A DNA stretch of 63,798 bases. Source: Pelagophyceae sp. CCMP2097 (Eukaryota > Sar > Pelagophyceae). This document shows positions 31,239 through 40,608 of the stretch, piece after piece (the first letter of the stretch is position 1; the number at the start of each line of letters is the position of its first letter). The notes under the pieces were generated by a model that was not told the origin of the DNA, made no database searches, and saw only the letters and a program-made list of their open reading frames with translations. The stretch covers positions 53,153 to 116,950 of the forward strand of contig MU657184.1 in the NCBI GenBank assembly GCA_026770575.1. The letters are read 5' to 3'. The position numbers were made by a program, and so were the translations under genes.

Positions 31239-32736
31239 ATGGCGGTGTCGGACCAAGCGCCGCCGCGGATGCGGAGCCGACCGCCGGCCTCACCGGCGGC
31301 GGGTGACTCGGACGCGGAGGAGACAGACGCGGAGACGGAGACTGTCCACGAGTCCGACGCCTCGGACCTCTTCCTCTCCCTGCGCCGCTGCGAGAAGGAG
31401 CTCCGCGCCGCCGTGCCCATCCTGCCCTCCGAGGCGCGCGAGTCGATTCGCCACACCATCGACGAGCTCGCCCGCCTCTCCTCCGTCGCGCAGCGCCTCG
31501 ACCGCCGCAACGACGTCGTCCGCGCAGCCCGACGCCGCGTGCGTCGCCGCGCGCCCGGCGGGCCCGAAACCCGCGCCGAAGCGACCCCGTCCGAGGCCTC
31601 GCTTAGGCGGCCGAGGCGAGGCGGCGGACGACGATGCTCATCGGCGCGGGCCTGCGGCGGCTGCCGGCGCGGCGCGAGCGCGTCTATAGCGCGGTCCTGA
31701 ACGACGAGCGGCGGCCGGCGGGCACGGCGGCGGGGGCGCAATCGACGCTTTCTTGGTCCGCGCTACACCCGAATTCGGACTTTAAGCGCCGCTGGGACTT
31801 TGCCACGTCCGTCTTCGCCCTCGTCTTCGTCCTCGGCCGCGACGCGCGCGCCTACCTCGGCCCCGTCGTGGCCGCGCTGCGGCCGGGAGCCCAGCTGCCC
31901 GCCTTCATCCCGGGGCCCAACGCGACGGTGAACTCGCTTCTAAACGCCTGGTTCGCGGTAGACGTCGGCCTCAACTTCGTCACGGGCTACGTGGACCGCG
32001 ACGGCGTCCTGATCATGAGCAAGCGAAGGATCGCCCTGCATTACCTTTCGACGTACTTCCTCCTCGACATTTGGTGCGCTTTACCCGTGGAGCGCTACAT
32101 GCTGCCGCCCCCGCGGCCGCCGCTGCCCTTCGAGTGCGCCGCCGGGTCGTCGGAGACGGCGCTCTTGGAGTGCATCAAGCGGCGAGGGCCGCTGAACCGC
32201 CTTCGCAACATCGCGCGCCACGTCAGAGTCATCGTCCCAAAGTCCCTCGCATTCGCCAAGCGGTGCGTCCCTTGCTCCGGCGTCTCTCTCCGGCGCGCGT
32301 CGACGTTTGCGCTAGGCACGGCCGGCTGCGGCAAGTGCTCGTGTCGGCGCCGGGCCTGACGACGGCGGCCATCCGCCTCGGGCGCTTCCTGCGTACGACT
32401 CGCCTCCTCTCCGTCAAGTGGCGGTCCTTCGCCGTGCTGTTTCGCAGAAGCGCCATGACGGCCAAGCTGCGGTCTCGAGCGCTCTTCTCGCCCGGGTCGC
32501 GCGAGGAGCGGAGGCGCGAAGCTCTGCTCGAGGAGAAGCGCAACGCCGCCGAGGCCGACGGCGCGCCCAAGCCGATCACGCGCGCCTGCTCGGAGCCCTT
32601 TGAGGTCGACGTGAACAAGGAGCTGGACTTTGAAGACGTGAAGAGGCTAGACCATCGGATGCGCGCAAGGCTCCTCCGCCGAATCCGAGGCGGCTTCACC
32701 TTCCGCCGCAGGCAGCACGGCTCCGTCTCCGAGTGA
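31239..32736 (+). CDS. voltage-sensor (S1-S4) channel-like protein lacking a pore, about 458 aa
   Basis: Exons 31239-31538, 31607-32262 and 32316-32736, all in phase. The N-terminal 100 residues are acidic, then helical. The HPNSDFKRRWDFATSVFALV start of S1 matches CNG/HCN/EAG-type potassium channels. The stretch LLNAWFAVDVGLNFVTGY (S2, with the usual FxTGY) and RIALHYLSTYFLLDIWCALP (S3) confirm this. A basic S4-like part follows (RLGRFLRTTRLLSVKWRSFA). The protein then becomes polar and ends FRRRQHGSVSE. No S5, pore loop (GYG) or S6, and no cyclic-nucleotide domain, are present before the stop. The next gene ends only 121 bp downstream on the other strand, so no missing exons fit there. Either it is a true pore-less sensor or a truncated channel gene. 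Confidence 0.6.
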
Positions 32737-32856
32737 ATCACCCGTAACAGAACCTTCCAAGGAGCGCCCGTGTCTGTGTCGCGTGTTTTAAAGTGTAAAT
32801 ACAAACGCGCCTCCATGTTCAAGGGGGCTTTGTGCATAGGAATCCCGACAGTGTGG

Positions 32857-34939
32857 CTAGTCGTCTCGGAAGTCGCCGTCGAAGCCCTGGAAGCCCGCCA
32901 TGAGCAAGATTGGGTAGTACGGCTTCTTGGCGACGTTGGATGACCAGTGCCACGCCGACGTCAGACGCCCGTCGATGCACGACCCGCCGTCGTCGCCGTC
33001 GCCGTCAAAGGCGTGCTTGAAAAAGTCGGCCAGGATGGCCATCTGCAGCGCCTTTGCACTGCCCCAGAGGCGGTCGACGTAGGCTGAAACGGCGGGCTCT
33101 GCGGCCACCAATGCGTCGATTCCCAAAACGGCGGCGGAGACGGGCGATAGGAGGCGCGGCACCTGGGCGTACTTGTCGATGAAGACTAGCGCGTTTGGCA
33201 CGTCTCGGTCGCCGAGGTGGACGACACCGAGGCCGACCCAGTTCTCGCCCGACTCGAGGCGTGCGCCGTCGACGAGACGCCGCATCAACACCGCCACGCG
33301 CGGGCACTTCTGCACGCGGTGCAGGCCCTGGCCCGTGTTCCGCAACTCGTAGGAGCTCGCGGAATCGAGGAGGTCGGCGTCGGCGGCGGCCCAGAGCTTG
33401 TCCATGTCTCGCTGCACGGCCCGCCAGAGCAGAAGAGACTGACGCACGTAAATAAACTGGGTGCAGTGGTCGTGCTGCAGCGTCGCCTTGACGGTCGTAG
33501 ACGGCACCGCGAGCAGGCCCCGCAGGCCCGTCGCCACTGCGCCCGTGACGGCGCCGAAGGTGGCGCGCGTCGCGGATACCGCCACCGCCACAGGGTTGAC
33601 AAGGCCGCCGTTCGCAAAGACGCCGCTCCCAAACGCGCCCCCGAGGCCGCCGCGCGGCGACGGCGGCGCCCTTGCATAACTGCCGTCCGACGACGCGTCA
33701 AGACCGCCGTCGTCCGCGCTCTTCGACGTCGATGCCGTGGCGGAGGACGCCGCCGCCGCCGCCGACGAGCTCGACGACGACCTGGACAGCGACGACGCAA
33801 AGAGCGGCAGCCGCCGGCGGTCGGCGGCGGCGGCGCGCGCGGTGAGGAGGGGCTCGCGGTCCGGGCAAAGCGATAGTGACACGGGTTTCTCTGCCGTCTT
33901 CCCGCGCGAATCGAACCTGCGCCGCAGAGCATCACAAAGTACTCGAGGACCTGGTCGCGGCCCCCGGCGAGGCATCCCGGGACCTCTTTGTGTGTCGACT
34001 GGACGCGGCGGCTTTGCGAGTCTTCCAAGAGTTTGAGCATGGCGTCCACTGGCGCCACATTGCTCTGCTCGTGGCACAGCGCGTCGTCGATGGAGTCGAC
34101 GACGCAGCGCACTTCCGCCTCGGACAGCGACTCCGAGGCCCACGCCGAAACGACGGCGTCTGCGGCCGCGCGCTTCTCGCGTACACGCGCCGCTACGTCC
34201 GCCACGTCGGCGCCGTATACGTCCTGGCCCGTCGCGGCGAGGAGGCGCGCGTCCCAGAGCAGGTCCTCGGCGCCGCGCGCGGCGAGGAAGGAGGACACCA
34301 TGCGCAGCTCAGAGTGGCACCTGCGATCGACGTCCGGCCCTCCGCCCGGAGAAGAGCGCATTGCCTCTGGCCTGCATCTCAAGCGCCTCTGGCGTCTCGA
34401 CTCTACGATGCTTACGACTCCGCCGTCTGCGAAGCCTGGGTCCCGGCGTCGGACGCGGTTTCTCGCGAGAAGCCGAGGGCGTCGCGGACACCACGATTCG
34501 CCGCATCTTGAAGAACGCAAATCAACTTGCCGTACTCGCCGCGCATGCGCGACGGGTTCGAGATCTTGTGCCGCCTAGTGCCGCGGGTCAAAGAGAAGGC
34601 CGGCGACGGGAAAGGACGGGGGGCGCGCCTCGCGATCTCGAAATTGTTCTGGAGGAACGCTTCGTTGCTTGCGAGGTCTTCGACCTTCCCTTTGCCCGCG
34701 TCGGCGCAGACGTTGAGGCCGTTGACGATGGCGCAGACGTCTTTGATGGCGCCGACGACTCTACCATGTTTGTTGCTGCGCGTGATGACGTCCACATCGT
34801 CCGTGTACTCGGAAACCCGCAAAGCAGAGACGAGGACGGCCAGCTGCCGCCGCTCTGACGGCGAGAGGCGCAAAGGCACCGACGCGCACCGCCGCACAAA
34901 TTCGGCGTCGAGGTGCCGCGGCGCCGCGGCCGTCGCCAT
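32857..34939 (-). CDS. DUF2009 (UPF0652) family protein
   Basis: Starts at 34939 (MATAAAPRHLDAEFVRR). The N-terminal block LSPSERRQLAVLVSALRVSE, then YTDDVDVI, then VVGAIKDVCAIVNGL, is characteristic of DUF2009, as is NPSRMRGEYGKLICVLQDAA. The middle exon encodes FLAARGAEDLLWDARLLAAT. The C-terminal exon has CTQFIYVRQSLLLWRAVQRD, then LRNTGQGLHRVQKCPRV, then VGLGVVHLGDRDVPNALVFI, then GGSCIDGRLTSAWHWSSN and YYPILLMAGFQGFDGDF. This family is widespread in plants, protists and invertebrates, and I know of no assigned function. There are at least two introns whose exact edges I did not fix. A Ser/Ala-rich low-complexity insert (about 33690-33790) is lineage-specific. Confidence 0.88.
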
Positions 34940-35100
34940 CGTGCGCCGGCCGACTCCGACTCACAGGCCACGCGCGGACTCGCAGGGCGCACCAGCCGCG
35001 GCAGGCGCAAAGGTGCCGTCGACCGCCGAGTGAGAGCCGCGCGGCGGGCACAGGGCGCTCGCACACGCCTCGAGGCCTCTTCGCGGCTGCTTCACGCGGT

Positions 35101-35128
35101 TTCGCTAAACGAAAGTTCGCTAAACGAA
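35101..35128. repeat. duplicated near-palindromic 13-mer
   Basis: TTCGCTAAACGAA occurs at 35101-35113 and again at 35116-35128, between the start of the DUF2009 gene and the end of the GT92 gene. Each copy has TTCG/CGAA arms. It may be a regulatory site for the DUF2009 gene. Confidence 0.4.
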
Positions 35129-35209
35129 GCGCCCCGAGGCCCGGGAGGCTTCTCTGTCCGCTCCAAGGCTTCTCTCTTCGCTAGGCCGATGCGCGGGTAT
35201 TTTCACGGC

Positions 35210-37396
35210 TTATGAGTACCACTCGTTTAGCACGTTTGCTATTTTCGGCAGCCACGGGTCGAGTGCACTGTCTCGGCACCAGCAGACGTCGTGCCCCCGG
35301 CTCTTCACGGCGCAGCTCCGCGCCGAAACGCCACCCGAACCGCAGGGCGCACGGAGCCTACAGCAGACAATCGAGCGCCGAAAGCCGTCCTTGAAAGGTA
35401 CGGCGGCGGACGCGCGAGAAACGGACCTCGGGAGAATATCTTCTCGGAACTCTTCCTCCTCCGCGGCAGTGGCGCTCGTCGCCTGGTGCGTGAACCGCGC
35501 CCTTATCGCCTCGTCCTGCGCGCGTCGGCGTCCGCGCGGGCGCCAAGGCGAGGCTCACGAAAGAGGAGTCTTCCGTGGGTATATAGGATTCTCTCCCCAC
35601 GTCTTCTCGAGTCACTCACAAAGGAATAGTCGTTCCTCATGTGCACGAGCTTGGCCTCGGAGCTCGCGACGGCCGTGGCGAGGCTGCCTGCGGCGATGGT
35701 CGCGGCGCGGGTGTCACAAATATCTTTTTACCGTTTTTCAGGCGTATGTAGTGATCCCAGATGTATGAAACCCGAGTCGAGTGCGCAATCTGCTTCGTCC
35801 GGCTCGGCTGCGCCTTGCCAGCGCACCGCCTTGAAGCGAGCGCAAAGGCGTGGTCCGCTTCGGATTCGTTTGGGCAGGCACCGTAGAAGATGTGCGGCAG
35901 CGAGACGGTCGCGACGGCGCCCAAAGACCGCTTTTCAATAGCGCGCAGCACCGCCGGCAGGTCCGCGTGGCCCGCCGCCGGCAGCGCCACCTCGTCGACG
36001 TCGAGGTGAGCCACCCAGTCCGCGCGCAGGCGCATTCGCCGGTGGCACGCGTTTTGAGCCGCGTACTGCGCTGGACGGCCCCAGAACCTAGGGTGGCTGG
36101 TACTGCGCTGGACGGCCCCAGAACCGAGGGCGGCTGGTACCATGAGCGACGCCTACACGCGGCGGTGCCACCGCCTTGTTTGCCGACTTGTCGGGCGCGG
36201 TTTGGTCGCGTCTGCGTCGAGAGCGCGCCGATTTGCCCCGCGCGAGGCAGGTGGACCCATGGCCCGTCGCCTCGAGCGCCGCAGGCTCTCACAGGCCACG
36301 GCACGATCCTTGCCAGGTTCTGCTCGGCAAAAGGCTTGACGGCGGGCCACAACGTCGACTCCGTCTGGTCGGTCCAAGTTGCGGCGTCCTCGAAGATGAG
36401 AAAGTAGCGGACGCTGGCGGAATAGTGAGCCGCGAGCCACTCTTTCAGCTTCCGGACCTGGCCGTCGCCGCGGAACGCGGCGCCTTTGCGGTCGACGTAC
36501 GTCGCCGCCGAAGTCCACGTGCACGCGCCCAGCGCCACTTTCGGCGCGGCCGTCTCCCCCGCGCCGTTGCCCATTGCGGTGGCGTTGGGCGCGTCAAAGG
36601 CGCAGAGCGGCACTCGCGCGTGCGCCTTGACGGTCTGCGCCCCGTTGGCCACTTCCAGGCCGGCGACGAGGCCCGTGCGCCCGCGCGGGGCGGCGCAGGC
36701 GGCGGCGCGGAACTTATAGGGGACGTCGCACTCAAACACCAGCGTCGAGGCCCCCTTGCCGAATTCGTCGTCGATGGGCCGCGCCGGAACGCGCTTTGAA
36801 ACGCCGCCGGCGGAAAAGGTGCACCAGACGGCCTTTGTGATGCCCCCGGACGCTGCAAAGGCGGCGCGCCGCGCGGCTTTAAACACGGGCTGGTGCAGTT
36901 TCTCCCACTTGTTCGCCCGGCAGACGTGGCAGCCCTTTTCAGGCGCGCGCGCGGCCTCGAGCCACGCCGTCGAATTGGCAAAGCCGGCGTTCTTCGCGAC
37001 GTTTGACATGATCTTCTGCATGTCCGAGCAATCGCGTTCGTACTGCGCCACGAACCGCGCCAACGCGCACCCGTCGGCTTGGTCGACCCAGGCGTCGAAG
37101 AGCCGCCACGGGACGCCCGGGACGGAAGCGTACGACTTCGCGCACGACTGGAGGCCGTCGGCGCCTCCCGCGCCGCCTTCGACCAGGACCGTCGTCGCGA
37201 GCTTCGACGGCCGCGCGCCCGTCTCCCCGGCGGGCATTTCGCCCGGCGTCCCCGCGGCGGGACCCGCTTCGGCGAGGCCCGGGACGGAGTGGTCGTGTCT
37301 GCCGTGGTCGGTGCCGCGCGAGAGGAAGATGGACACGTCTGCGATGAGCACGAGCGCAACCATGACGCTCAGCTGCACCAGCGGCGACGTCGACAT
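35210..37396 (-). CDS. GT92-family glycosyltransferase, type II membrane protein (580 aa)
   Basis: Five exons, all phase-consistent: 37396-36293, 36065-35732, 35687-35620, 35515-35427 and 35357-35210. A short cytosolic N-terminus is followed by an uncleaved anchor (PLVQLSVMVALVLIADVSIF). The luminal stem leads to the catalytic region: RYFLIFEDAATWTDQTESTL, ARIVPWP, YAAQNACHRRMRLRADWVAH, LDVDE (metal-binding DxD) and LPHIFYGACPNESEAD. It ends SRGHDVCWCRDSALDPWLPK then IANVLNEWYS. GT92 members transfer galactose or related sugars in the Golgi. Intron 1 (36292-36066) contains a 37-bp-spaced tandem duplication that includes the acceptor context, GCGCAG|TAC, so two copies of the acceptor exist. 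The distal copy was chosen because it keeps phase. Confidence 0.85.
36063..36140 (-). repeat. 37-bp tandem duplication spanning a 3' splice site
   Basis: The blocks at 36063-36088 and 36100-36125 are identical, and the flanking GGCTGGTAC is also repeated (36095-36103 and 36132-36140). One copy ends at the GT92 exon 2 acceptor; the other lies upstream in intron 1. Confidence 0.8.
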
Positions 37397-37745
37397 GGCG
37401 ACTCGGAAGATGGCCGGAGCCGCAGCCCGCGACGACCGCCGCGCGCGCGCGCGCGAACCCGAACCCCGGGGCCGGCCGGAGAACAAATAGATGATTTTGG
37501 CGACGCTGGACGTTGCTCGGGCCGGCGAGACGGCACCTGACGCCTTCCCCCTTTCAACTCGCAGCTCGAGAAGCTCATCCGCTGAGCACCGACGCCCGCA
37601 AACAGTTATCCTTTAAGAGATGACTCGAAGCGACGAGCCTCGACGCTGGCCGTCGAACGGCGCCTTGCTAGAGCCCCCGCCGCGGCACGGGCGGCTCTGC
37701 AGCAGCGGCGAGCGAGCGCGCTAGGCCCAGCGCCGCCGCGGGGAA

Positions 37746-38135
37746 CTATCCTTGCATGGTCCACCAGAGCGCGCCAGCGACGATCACGACGAGGACGCCG
37801 ATCTTGGCGTCGGCGTATGCCGGCCGTCTCGAGTCTAAAGCCGCGGCCCGTTCGACCGCCGCTGCGACGTCGGCCTTTGCCGCGAGCCACGCTTCTGTGA
37901 CCTCGGCGTGCCCCTGTGCCTCGAGCCGCGCCTCGAGCTCTTTGACCCTCACCGCGGCGCTGGCGTGGCCCTTAGCCGCGGGGCGCTTGCAGAGGCGCAG
38001 CGCCTCGTTGAGGTCCCGCCTGGCAGTAACAGAGCTGCCAGTGAGCGCGTACGAGGTCCGGTCGGTGCGAGGACCCTCTTGCAGCGACGCTCCTGCCTTG
38101 CCCTTGCGCGGTCCTCGAGCCCCACGGCCGCGCAA
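37746..38135 (-). CDS. C-terminal part of a tail-anchored protein, possibly Sel1-like (partial)
   Basis: Only a terminal exon is visible. The stretch NEALRLCKRPAAKGHASAAV resembles a Sel1/TPR-like repeat (A..L...AA..GHA.AA). A charged coiled-coil region follows (VKELEARLEAQGHAEVTEAW), and a C-terminal hydrophobic helix (IGVLVVIVAGALWWTM) ends one residue before the stop codon's QG tail, as in tail-anchored membrane proteins. There is no ATG in the frame, and the neighbouring gene's stop is only 16 bp upstream, so the 5' exons are unknown or the two are one transcription unit. Confidence 0.35.
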   Translation of the reverse strand: MRGRGARGPRKGKAGASLQEGPRTDRTSYALTGSSVTARRDLNEALRLCKRPAAKGHASAAVRVKELEARLEAQGHAEVTEAWLAAKADVAAAVERAAALDSRRPAYADAKIGVLVVIVAGALWWTMQG

Positions 38136-38150
38136 CTCCGAGTCTGTTCG

Positions 38151-40353
38151 TTACTGTATTTCGCGCCGCGCGGGCCGGGCCTCGGGCCGGAAGTTGTCCA
38201 CGTGCGGGCAGAGGTGCAAATTGAACGTGCGCGACGACGCGGAGCACTTGGCCTGGCGGAGCAGCAAGGCGACCTTTTTCGCGCGCTGCGGCCCTGACGC
38301 CGTCTCGTTGAGCGAGAGGACGAGCTCGCGCGCGTACGCGCGCTGCCAGTACGCCTTTGTGAGCTTGGAGTAGTCGAAGCGCTTCTTGTGCAGCGCGTCG
38401 TACTGCCTATAGCGCTTGTTTGGGCCCAAATGCAAATGCAAAGGTCCCTTGGCCAAATGCAAAGGTCCCCGCCGCGGGGCGGAGACGCACTCGAGCAGTT
38501 TGGCTGGATAGCACTTGCCGCCGCTCCAATCGGAGAGCGAAATGTAGCTACGCGGCGTGCGTCGGGCGTCGCGCGGGCCGAAAGAGGGGCTCACGGCAGA
38601 TTTTTGAGCAGCGAATCCAGCGTCGGCGAATACTCGACGATGGGGATGGCCCCGAGCGCAAGGGCCTCCCAGTGCTTCGAAGTGTCGAGCGTCGCGCCCC
38701 GGCCCGGCGGCGACATGACAAACTTGGATTCCGCGAGGTCCGCAAAGTACGCCCGCCTGGCGCAAACGACAGTCTGAAACGAGGCGCAAACGGCCCAGAG
38801 GTCCGGGGAAGCGGTCGTCCGGACTCGCCGGTCGCGCGTCTTGGCCGCGCGGTTGATGATCGTCCCTGCGGGCCAGCCGCCGACGATTTCTGCGACGCGT
38901 TGATTCACGCGGTCGTCCGGCTGCAGGTCGATGAGCAGCAGCGTCGTCCGGTTCGACTGCGAGGCTTCGGCGTCTCTGCGCCAGGCGGCTTCGAAGTGCT
39001 TTGAATCCGCGCCGAGGTCGATGCCGATTGGCACCTGGACGAGTTTTTCCCGGGCGCCAAAAGCCGTGCCGCTGCCTTGCCAGATGTAGTCCGGATGCGA
39101 ACGATCAGGGTCCCACTGGTTGATCTGCCGGTCCGGAGGCTTGTCGCCCAAAACGGAAGACGGGAAGTGCCTGCACCAACCGTCGCCCGGGCGGCGCGCG
39201 GGGAACGAGACCAGACTCTGCCCCCTCCTCGCGACTCCGTCGACGACGGCCTCGAGCTGGGACGGGGTGCACCCCCGCAGCGCCGGGCCGCTCGACCGGG
39301 CGCCATGGCGCGTCGTTGCGCGGGTTCCAGAAAAGGACGCCGGTGCACACTGGGAGACGAACCACTTCTGGAGCTTTTTCGACGACACGACGCGCTTGAG
39401 GACGTCGGGCAGCGGCAGCGGCACGCCGCCCTCGCCGGCGACGCTGCCGCAGTCCAGCGCCAGCGGGAAGAGCGCGCCGCGGTGGAAGGGCGAACCCGTG
39501 CCTACGAGCGAACCCGGTGGAAGAGCGACGCTTCAATTCTGTAACCGGAAGCTTCCGGCGCCTTGCGCACTCTCGCCAAGCGTCGAGAGGACGAAGCGGT
39601 TCACGTTGCCGAGCTGCTCGAGGCGCGGCAGCGCGATGCGCGCCTAAGATGGCACTGAGGACGGCACTGAAAACGGCACTGCAGACGCCACTCGATACGT
39701 CGACGGTCGACGGCCACGATCGCGCGCCCCCAGGCGTACGGATGGCGATCACAGGTGCACCGTCGCTCCGGGTCTTCCGTTTACGGCGCGGCTTCGTTGC
39801 AAAGGCGCAAAAGGCACGCGTCGACGAGGCGTTGCGGCCGACTTCGATGTCGATCCCAAAGGCCTGCGGCAGCCTCGGCCCTCGGCTGCGCACCCAGTGC
39901 TCGACGCCGCGCCAGTCGTCTGCTCGGAAGCGGAAGGTGGCCAGCGACCGGAGGTACTCGAAGGAAGTGTCCGCGAGTTGCTGCGGCGACGCCACGCGAG
40001 CCCGCACGGAGCGCCACAGGGCCTCGGGCTCCTGCCCTTCGCGCGCCAGCTCGTCGTACGCGCCGAACGCCCCGCGCGCCATCGAAGCCGCGAGGACGGC
40101 GAGGCCGTCCCTAGTCAATACGCTCCAAAGGCGCCCTCCAGACGCCGTGCGCGACTGCGTCTTTTCGCGAGGTGAAGGACCCGCGCGTGCAAAAAGGCGC
40201 TCTGCAACCGCGGAGACGCGGGGTATACGTCTTGCGGGAGTGCCGGTTGCGCAGCCGCCGTCGTCTCGATTCGCTCAGAGGCTGAGCGTCGCTCGGATCC
40301 GTCGACGCGCGGGCCAATCCGAAGAACGCGAGCATCGCGCAGCGCAGCCCCAT
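38151..40353 (-). CDS. exostosin-like glycosyltransferase, secretory
   Basis: Starts with a signal peptide (MGLRCAMLAFFGLARA) at 40353. Recognisable exon segments: FGAYDELAREGQEPEALWRS, then RADDWRGVEHWVRSRGPRLP and FGIDIEVGRNASSTRAF. An exon from 39643 reads ARIALPRLEQLGNVNRFVLS. The exon at about 39500-39350 reads FHRGALFPLALDCGSVAGEG, then LPDVLKRVVSSKKLQKWFVS. The large exon has CRHFPSSVLGDKPPDRQI, TLLLIDLQPDDRVNQRVAEI and, near its end, ESKFVMSPPGRGATLDTSKH then WEALALGAIPIVEYSPTLDS. That last motif is the exostosin/GT47-like donor site. The last exon ends PRRREIQ-type ARREIQ. Several junctions are unresolved. One acceptor follows a 12-bp x4 repeat, and the coding GPLHL repeat (38430-38470) is another small tandem duplication. 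Confidence 0.65.
39649..39696 (-). repeat. 12-bp x4 tandem repeat next to a 3' splice site
   Basis: Units start at 39649, 39661, 39673 and 39685 (ACGGCACTGNNN-type, last copy diverged). The exon on the minus strand starts at 39643 after TTAG, so the array begins 6 nt from the exon, inside the intron. Confidence 0.75.
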
Positions 40354-40608
40354 GAGAGCCGCGACGGGCCGCGCGCCGGAAGCAACGCTTTCGCCGCTCG
40401 GGGATCCGGACCACCCTAAACTTTTTGGGAAACTCGAAAATTTAATTTTTTCAAATTGCGCCCCATTATGTAACCGCGGCTCGAATGCCGCGGACCCGAC
40501 CTTTCGGGCGGGTACTAGGCTAGTAGGGGTACACACCATCGCACTGACTCCGTGCTGGGTCCGGTGGGGAGAGAGCCTCGATTAGGCTCGGCGCGCGCCG
40601 CTCGGCCG

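Noticed and set aside
33900..33930. GGTTCGATTC on the minus strand, resembling a tRNA T-loop
   Set aside because: No cloverleaf can be formed; the position falls in the DUF2009 gene.
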